Below, piece after piece: positions 7,942-11,953 of a DNA stretch of 11,953 nt. The notes beneath the pieces were generated by a model that was not told where the DNA came from, did no database searches, and saw nothing but the letters and a program-made list of their open reading frames with translations. The stretch covers positions 1 to 11,953 of the forward strand of contig JAEWSD010000172.1 in assembly GCA_023398615.1 (NCBI GenBank). Reading direction: 5' to 3'. This stretch comes from Bacillota bacterium (lineage in GTDB: Bacteria; Bacillota; Clostridia; Lachnospirales; Lachnospiraceae). How positions within the stretch are numbered: position 1 is the stretch's first letter; every line of letters starts with the position of its first letter. Both the position numbers and the translations under genes were made by a program.

Positions 7942-9054
7942 TTAATAAGTTATTTTTCTATTACGCGCCGTTATCATCCATTCTCCGATAACTCTTTCAT
8001 TCTTCACAGCAACGGCTGAAGAATATAGCGCACTGGTTGGGCAGATATGCGTTGGAATCACATAAAATTCTTCACCAGGTTCCGGAGTTTCCTCTTCATA
8101 TCCTTCTTCCATACGCCATGTCCAGTGTTCTTCACTCTGGAACATTTCCTCCGCATGCTCCAGTCCCAGGATTCTGCCGCGCGCTCCCGGCGGATCTGCC
8201 GCAATTCCTTTATATCCCAGATCCAGAGTAAAATACCCTTTGGCCGGATTGCTTACAACCCTGGTCAGAATAGCTGCTCCCGGTGTGAAGTTCATGTCAG
8301 GATATTTCTTAAAATATCCATAGTCATTAAGCAATACTGTTCCCGGTGAATAATAAGCGTCCTGAATGCCGAGTTTACGATAGCACGGGAAAGAGGGACT
8401 GCCTCCAACTACAAGAGTGTCACAGCAATATTTCTTTTGCTGCAATTCTTCCTTGATATGCACCAGCTTATCCAGGTATTCTTTCACACCGGCCGTACGC
8501 GCTTTCAGTTCTTTTTCTGTCCTTTGCCCGTCATAGCAGTGAAATCCCCGCAGTATCAAGTTATCCAATGCAGCACAGTACTGATATAAATTCGGCAAAT
8601 CTGAAACTTCTACTCCGGTACGATCCATACCGGTATTAACATCGATTAAGACATTACATCCGGTGCCAAACAATCCGGCCTTTTCATTCAAAATCTCTAA
8701 CTGCTTCCTGCAGTCGCCTATCGCCCAAAACTCAACCGTCGGAAACCCCAGCTTTAACTGCAAAAAGCGATCAATGTCCGGTCCGATTAACGGATATGCT
8801 ACCAAAACATGAGATGCTCCATAACTTGCGGCCATTTCTGCTTCAGCAATTGTTGCACACTTGAATCTGGTAATTCCCAGCTCAATCTGCATTCTTACGA
8901 TCTGCGCACATTTATGGGTTTTAATATGAGGCCAAAGATATTCTGCACCGCCTGCCATCTCAATTGCTTTCAATACATTATCTTTAATTGTATCGTAATA
9001 ATAAATCAACGCCGGTGTAATAACCGATTCTGTTCCTGTGAACTGATAATTCAT
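7942..9054 (-). CDS. Fold-type III PLP enzyme, D-serine dehydratase / D-threonine aldolase family; proposed D-hexosaminate dehydratase
   Basis: A 370-aa enzyme with an alanine-racemase-like N-terminal barrel and the C-terminal DSD/D-threonine-aldolase domain. With M1 at 9054, the PLP Lys is K45 in PHIKTHK (42-48). VDVNTGMDRTG-type residues lie at about 137-147 (IDVNTGMDRTG), the phosphate-binding VVGGSPS at 215-221 and SPGT at 236-239. The C-terminal metal site reads THIC, giving H336-x-C338. Eukaryotic-type D-serine dehydratase uses His and Cys for Zn, whereas characterised D-threonine aldolases use His-x-Asp, so elimination rather than retro-aldol chemistry is favoured. The start at 9054 is chosen because AGGAGG (9061-9066) lies 6 nt upstream of it; the ATG at 9060 would have zero spacing. 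It is the first gene of the operon. Sitting with a RidA protein, a 2-keto-3-deoxy acid kinase and an aldolase, it plausibly converts a 2-amino-2-deoxy-hexonate to 2-keto-3-deoxy-hexonate. D-serine or D-threonine remain alternatives. Confidence 0.9.
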   Translation of the reverse strand: MNYQFTGTESVITPALIYYYDTIKDNVLKAIEMAGGAEYLWPHIKTHKCAQIVRMQIELGITRFKCATIAEAEMAASYGASHVLVAYPLIGPDIDRFLQLKLGFPTVEFWAIGDCRKQLEILNEKAGLFGTGCNVLIDVNTGMDRTGVEVSDLPNLYQYCAALDNLILRGFHCYDGQRTEKELKARTAGVKEYLDKLVHIKEELQQKKYCCDTLVVGGSPSFPCYRKLGIQDAYYSPGTVLLNDYGYFKKYPDMNFTPGAAILTRVVSNPAKGYFTLDLGYKGIAADPPGARGRILGLEHAEEMFQSEEHWTWRMEEGYEEETPEPGEEFYVIPTHICPTSALYSSAVAVKNERVIGEWMITARNRKITY

Positions 9055-9060
9055 TCTCAT

Positions 9061-9066
9061 CCTCCT
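9061..9066 (-). promoter_or_regulatory. Ribosome binding site that decides the start of the PLP enzyme
   Basis: The perfect AGGAGG abuts the ATG at 9060 with no spacer but lies 6 nt before the ATG at 9054. The downstream ATG is therefore the likely start, and an annotation beginning at 9060 would be two residues too long. Confidence 0.7.
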
Positions 9067-9104
9067 TATCTTTAAAATTTTTGTTTAAATATATTTGCCA
9101 TTTG

Positions 9105-9119
9105 TAAACAAATTGTTTA
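9105..9119. promoter_or_regulatory. Perfect 15-bp palindrome, candidate operator of the catabolic operon
   Basis: TAAACAA-A-TTGTTTA is a perfect inverted repeat with a one-base centre. It covers about +9 to +23 relative to the predicted minus-strand start, a position suited to repression by blocking transcription. The half-site TTGTTTA recurs at 9081-9087, 9228-9234 and 9253-9259, with the inverse TAAACAA at 9279-9285. The divergently encoded YheO/DauR-type regulator is the obvious candidate ligand-responsive binder; this is inferred from position. Confidence 0.6.
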
Positions 9120-9134
9120 TCGTGCATGCTACTA

Positions 9135-9163
9135 ATTGTACTATGGATTCTGGATTAAGTCAA
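9135..9163 (-). promoter_or_regulatory. Main promoter of the catabolic operon
   Basis: On the minus strand, TTGACT (9163-9158) and TACAAT (9140-9135) are separated by exactly 17 bp, a near-consensus sigma-A promoter. Transcription should start near 9128 and leave a leader of about 74 nt before the PLP enzyme ATG. Upstream lies A/T-rich DNA with A-tracts (9180-9240) that could act as an UP element. Confidence 0.75.
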
Positions 9164-9200
9164 TCATTTATTATATATTGTACATTATTTTTTTCATATT

Positions 9201-9223
9201 TAACTTTTTATTGTAACTTTTTA
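9201..9223. repeat. Direct repeat of TAACTTTTTA in the divergent control region
   Basis: TAACTTTTTA occurs at 9201-9210 and again at 9214-9223, a 13-bp period and so slightly more than one helical turn. It lies upstream of both promoters (about 40-60 bp from the minus-strand -35, and 50-70 bp from the plus-strand -35). It may be a second regulator site or part of an UP element. AT-rich DNA makes chance repeats easier. Confidence 0.4.
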
Positions 9224-9227
9224 CTAT

Positions 9228-9285
9228 TTGTTTAATTTTAATCGTCAACATTTTGTTTATGCAATTTAGTGCTTGATTTAAACAA
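9228..9285. promoter_or_regulatory. Cluster of three TTGTTTA half-sites around the regulator promoter
   Basis: TTGTTTA at 9228-9234 and 9253-9259, and its inverse TAAACAA at 9279-9285, flank and enter the plus-strand promoter. The last copy begins immediately after the -35 hexamer, within the spacer. Together with the palindrome at 9105-9119, this suggests that one protein controls both divergent units, including its own gene. Confidence 0.5.
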
Positions 9286-9301
9286 AGCGTTGAATTATAA
9301 T
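9273..9301 (+). promoter_or_regulatory. Promoter of the regulator-deacylase unit
   Basis: TTGATT (9273-9278) and a perfect TATAAT (9296-9301) are separated by 17 bp. The predicted start near 9308 gives a short leader of about 28 nt that contains the CGGAGG ribosome binding site (9322-9327), 8 nt before the ATG at 9336. A TAAACAA half-site occupies the first seven bases of the spacer, a position suited to autorepression. Confidence 0.75.
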
Positions 9302-9335
9302 ACAATTATATTCTTTGCCAACGGAGGTTTATATA

Positions 9336-9971
9336 ATGAGTTTTGTTTCAGATAACATCGATACGCTTTCGGAAATTGCAAAATGTATCTCTACACAATT
9401 TGGTCCGGAATGTGAAGTTGTTCTTCACGATCTTACCCTACCCTACGATCATACCATAGTAGCAATTTACAATGGCCATATCACAGGCAGAAAGGTAGGG
9501 GGATCCGGTACAAACACCGGCTTGGAGATTCTTCAGGGCAGTGTACAGCCAACCGACCAATACAATTATATTAACACTACGGAAAACGGGCGTACTTTAC
9601 GCTCCTCCAGTAAATATTTCAGAGATCATACGGGTAAAATCGTCGGCAGTTTATGTATTAATTACGACATCACTAACCTGCTGCAAGGGCAGGCAACTAT
9701 TTCGCACCTGACATCCTCTGAAGGTGACTCCCATATTAAAGAAGTCTTTGTAGATAATATCGATGATTTATTGGATCAAATGATGAAAGAAGCGGTCGCC
9801 AATACCGGCAAAGCTTTAGACGAATTGACAAAAGAAGATATGGTCTCCATTGTTCACGCTTTAAATTCTAAAGGATTATTTCTTATAAAAAAATCCGTAG
9901 AACGTGTCGCTGAGTTCCTTGGCATCTCCAGATTCAGCGTTTACAACTATTTGAACAAAGAGCCCGAATAA
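9336..9971 (+). CDS. YheO/DauR-family transcriptional regulator (PAS-like sensor plus HTH)
   Basis: A 211-aa regulator. Residues about 8-118 form the YheO-like PAS-type sensor domain, with the family's GRKVGGSGTNTGLE segment (51-64) and the SSKYFRDHTGKIVGSLCINYD strand region (91-111). A linker with an acidic amphipathic helix (about 140-152) leads to the DauR-like HTH at about 165-208, ending SVERVAEFLGISRFSVYNYL. DauR of Pseudomonas controls D-arginine catabolism, and family members often adjoin D-amino-acid genes, which fits this locus. The start at 9336 follows CGGAGG by 8 nt; an upstream TTG at 9315 would place the ribosome binding site inside the gene. It is transcribed divergently from the operon and shares a unit with the deacylase (24-nt gap). 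It probably senses the substrate or an intermediate and acts through the TTGTTTA sites. Confidence 0.9.
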   Translation: MSFVSDNIDTLSEIAKCISTQFGPECEVVLHDLTLPYDHTIVAIYNGHITGRKVGGSGTNTGLEILQGSVQPTDQYNYINTTENGRTLRSSSKYFRDHTGKIVGSLCINYDITNLLQGQATISHLTSSEGDSHIKEVFVDNIDDLLDQMMKEAVANTGKALDELTKEDMVSIVHALNSKGLFLIKKSVERVAEFLGISRFSVYNYLNKEPE

Positions 9972-9995
9972 AAAACACCGGAAAGGATTTATGTT

Positions 9996-11618
9996 ATGAG
10001 TAAGATATTAATTAAAAACGGATTATTGTTTGACGGACTTGGTTCCGAACCTTTTCCCGGATCAGTTCTGATCGATGGTGATAAGATCGTCGGCATCGGT
10101 ACCGATATAGAGACCGATGCCGACCAGATTATTCCTGCGGACGGCATGGCAGTCACTCCCGGATTTATAGATATCCATCGTCACTGTGATATTCTTCCAT
10201 TCTATTCCGATTCCTATTCTGCCTGCATGCTGGCACAAGGAATAACAACTACCGTCGTCGGCAATTGCGGAATTTCCATGACGCCGGTCAGTCATAATCC
10301 GGTTACGGCCCGAGAGATGCGCAGCTTCAACGAGCCCGTTTTGGGGCCGTTCCACGCTGAGCACATCTCTACATTCCCGCAATACTTAGCCGCAATGGAC
10401 AGCGCACAACTGAATCTGAATTTTGTATCCCTAATCGGAACTGGTTCCATAAAAATAGCCGTAAAGGGATTTTCCAATTCTCCCTTCACCGATGATGAAA
10501 TGGCCGTCGCATCCGGCCTGATAAGAGATGCCCTGGAAGAAGGTGCCGCCGGTGTTTCTGTGGGGATTATGTACATACCCGAATGCTACGGCAGCACAGA
10601 AGAGTACATTCGACTGCTAAAACCGGTTGGAACCTATGGAGGAATCGTAACAGCCCATATAAGAGATGAGGGAGACACTCTGACATCCAGTATTAAAGAG
10701 ATGATTGAAATTGGAAAGCAGGTAAACTGCGCCATTGAAATCAGTCATTTTAAATCTATCTACAAAAATAACTGGCATAAAGAAATCTTTAAAGCAATTG
10801 AACTGATCGAACAGGCACGGACCGATGGTCTTGACATCACCTGTGATTTTTATCCGTATGACTGTGGTTCCACCGCTCTGACCACCCTGTTGCCGCCTGA
10901 TTTTGTGGCAGGTGATATGAGCGGTGCAATCGAGTCGCTTGGCACTCCGGAAGGCGTGGACAAATATCGGCGTTTAGGAGCTGCCTATTATGGCAGTTGG
11001 GAACGTTTTGAAGAAATCCTCGGTTGGAAGCGTATTATTATTTCCAGTGTTGTAAAAGACCACAACCGTAAATACATAGGAAAATCAGTGGCTGCCGCGG
11101 CAACGGAATATGGATTTCAGGACGGCTGCGCTCTTGCGGCTTACCTTATCCACGATGAGGAGGGTAAAACTGCTATTATAAATCAGACTATGTGCCAGGA
11201 AGACATCGACGCTGTTGCTAAGCTGCCTTACTCTATGGTTATTTCAGATTCCATCTACGCCCAGACAGATACCCCTCATCCCCGCATGTACGGAGCTTTT
11301 CCAAAAATAATCCGTGAATATGTATACGAAAGAGGCTTATTCACACTTCCGGAAGCGATTTACAAAATGACAGGCGCGCCGGCACAACGTATGCGTATCG
11401 ACCGCAGAGGCCGGCTAAAAGAGGGCTATTATGCCGATATTAATATCTTCCGTCCGGAAGAGTTTCATGATAACGCAACCTATGATGCTCCTGCCAAACT
11501 GGCCTCCGGTCTCAGTTATAGCATTGTTAACGGTAATATAGCCTGGAAATCCAACCAGGTACAGCCCGGATTTTTCGGCAGGAATTTACGCATTAACAAT
11601 AAACCTAAATTTATTTAG
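9996..11618 (+). CDS. N-acyl-D-amino-acid deacylase (D-aminoacylase, amidohydrolase superfamily); proposed N-acetyl-hexosaminate deacetylase
   Basis: A 540-aa metal-dependent amidohydrolase that removes an N-acyl group from a D-amino acid. The residues that form the metal site and active site of Alcaligenes D-aminoacylase are all matched: H61-R-H63 in GFIDIHRHCD, the bridging C91 in GNCG, H221 in THIRDEGD, H251 in ISHFKS and D418 in ISDS, followed by the family's TPHPRMYGAFP (426-436). It is about 55 residues longer than the classical enzyme (about 483 aa), and the extra length lies between H251 and D418, near the substrate pocket. D418 is followed by Ser rather than the usual Gly (SDG). No signal peptide is seen, so it acts in the cytoplasm. 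AAAGGA lies 8 nt upstream. In this setting it could deacetylate N-acetyl-D-glucosaminate or -galactosaminate, whose C2 has D-amino-acid configuration, and so feed the PLP dehydratase. Ordinary N-acyl-D-amino acids are the alternative. Confidence 0.92.
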   Translation: MSKILIKNGLLFDGLGSEPFPGSVLIDGDKIVGIGTDIETDADQIIPADGMAVTPGFIDIHRHCDILPFYSDSYSACMLAQGITTTVVGNCGISMTPVSHNPVTAREMRSFNEPVLGPFHAEHISTFPQYLAAMDSAQLNLNFVSLIGTGSIKIAVKGFSNSPFTDDEMAVASGLIRDALEEGAAGVSVGIMYIPECYGSTEEYIRLLKPVGTYGGIVTAHIRDEGDTLTSSIKEMIEIGKQVNCAIEISHFKSIYKNNWHKEIFKAIELIEQARTDGLDITCDFYPYDCGSTALTTLLPPDFVAGDMSGAIESLGTPEGVDKYRRLGAAYYGSWERFEEILGWKRIIISSVVKDHNRKYIGKSVAAAATEYGFQDGCALAAYLIHDEEGKTAIINQTMCQEDIDAVAKLPYSMVISDSIYAQTDTPHPRMYGAFPKIIREYVYERGLFTLPEAIYKMTGAPAQRMRIDRRGRLKEGYYADINIFRPEEFHDNATYDAPAKLASGLSYSIVNGNIAWKSNQVQPGFFGRNLRINNKPKFI

Positions 11619-11676
11619 GACATACAAACCGAAAGCTTTTCATATCTGTTCGCGCCCCTGCTATATGCCTCGAAGA

Positions 11677-11953
11677 TTAATTTCTGATTAAATAATCAAA
11701 GGCGCTTAAGGCGGCACTTGCTCCTGAACCCATTGATATGACAATCTGCTTATACGGACTGTTCGTGCAGTCTCCTGCTGCAAAAACTCCGGGCAGATTA
11801 GTAGCATTATGGCTATCGGTGATAATCTCACCAAAACGATTGAGGTCAACAGTTTCACTCAACCAGTCCGTATTAGGTATAAGTCCAATCTGGACAAATA
11901 CCCCTTGTAATTCAATATGATGAACCGCTCCTGATTCACGTTCGGTATAGGTA
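11677..11953 (-). CDS. ahpF: C-terminal part of an AhpF-type alkyl hydroperoxide reductase flavoprotein (runs off right edge)
   Basis: Ninety-one codons plus a stop are open to the window edge, beginning TYTERESGAVHHIELQGVF. The segments GVFVQIGLIPNTDW, LNRFGEIITD, GVFAAGDCT (FAD-binding) and PYKQIVISMGSGA-x-AALSAFDYLIR follow the C terminus of AhpF closely. AhpF reduces the peroxiredoxin AhpC with NADH. The NAD domain and redox Cys pair lie outside the window, so an AhpF-like stand-alone thioredoxin reductase cannot be excluded. It is convergent with the deacylase gene, with a 58-bp gap. No stress or promoter elements are visible here, and it is probably unrelated to the catabolic locus. Confidence 0.88.
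   Translation of the reverse strand, partial: TYTERESGAVHHIELQGVFVQIGLIPNTDWLSETVDLNRFGEIITDSHNATNLPGVFAAGDCTNSPYKQIVISMGSGASAALSAFDYLIRN

Noticed and set aside
9055..9060. ATG at 9060 as start of the PLP enzyme
   Set aside because: The AGGAGG abuts this ATG directly; the ATG at 9054 has the normal 6-nt spacing.
9315..9335. TTG start extending the regulator by seven residues
   Set aside because: It would put the strong CGGAGG inside the gene and has no ribosome binding site of its own. The ATG at 9336 is well placed.
9061..9335. Catabolite response element (cre) or riboswitch in the divergent region
   Set aside because: The repeated element lacks the CG centre of cre sites. The 74-nt leader shows no extended stem-rich structure or recognisable aptamer motif.
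9991..9999. ATG at 9991 as start of the deacylase
   Set aside because: It is in a different frame and stops after two codons (ATG TTA TGA). The ATG at 9996 is the coding start.
11619..11710. Bidirectional terminator between the deacylase and AhpF-type genes
   Set aside because: The GATTA/TAATC hairpin is AT-only and lies inside the AhpF-type coding end. GCGCC/GGCGC has a loop of about 45 nt. Neither is followed by a U-run, so no terminator is called.
1..11953. CRISPR array, tRNA, rRNA, insertion sequence or phage genes
   Set aside because: No regular spaced repeats, tRNA-like cloverleaf, transposase frame or terminal inverted repeats were seen. The window is nearly filled by the metabolic genes listed.

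Overview
The window looks like a low-to-mid GC Gram-positive chromosome, most likely a clostridial (Lachnospiraceae-like) bacterium. Nearly every gene has a strong AGGAGG-type ribosome binding site. The solute-binding protein carries a Gram-positive style lipobox. The intergenic DNA is AT-rich, with sigma-A type promoters. This taxonomic guess rests on style only; no rRNA or marker gene is present.

Layout. Positions 1-90 (minus) hold the first 30 codons of a gene that runs off the left edge, probably a MalT-like LuxR-family regulator, with its own extended -10 promoter at 155-183. Positions 210-9054 (minus) form one nine-gene operon, in transcription order: a fold-type III PLP dehydratase/aldolase (D-serine dehydratase-like), a RidA-family enamine/imine deaminase, a lipoprotein solute-binding protein, two Opp/Dpp-type permeases, two Opp/Dpp-type ATPases, a DgoK-type 2-keto-3-deoxy sugar-acid kinase, and an Eda/DgoA-type KDPG/KDPGal aldolase. 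A 281-base AT-rich divergent control region (9055-9335) holds two good back-to-back promoters and six copies of the 7-mer TTGTTTA/TAAACAA. Two of these copies form a perfect 15-bp palindrome just downstream of the predicted operon start. Positions 9336-11618 (plus) hold a YheO/DauR-family regulator and an N-acyl-D-amino-acid deacylase. Positions 11677-11953 (minus) are the 3' end of an AhpF-type flavoprotein, apparently unrelated.

How the genes may work together. Transport, N-deacylation, PLP-dependent elimination, imine hydrolysis, kinase and aldolase line up as a complete route for an N-acylated 2-amino-2-deoxy-hexonate (N-acetyl-D-glucosaminate or -galactosaminate). Uptake by the ABC system would be followed by deacetylation to the free hexosaminate, which is chemically a D-amino acid. 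Dehydration/deamination gives 2-keto-3-deoxy-hexonate, phosphorylation gives KDPG or KDPGal, and aldol cleavage gives pyruvate and glyceraldehyde 3-phosphate. A comparable 'D-amino-acid-like' route for C1-oxidised GlcNAc is known from marine Gammaproteobacteria. Here it would be a Gram-positive version with an Opp-type importer and a DauR-type regulator. The individual family calls are solid; the substrate is inferred. The main alternative is catabolism of ordinary N-acyl-D-amino acids or D-amino-acid peptides, but that would leave the kinase and aldolase unexplained.
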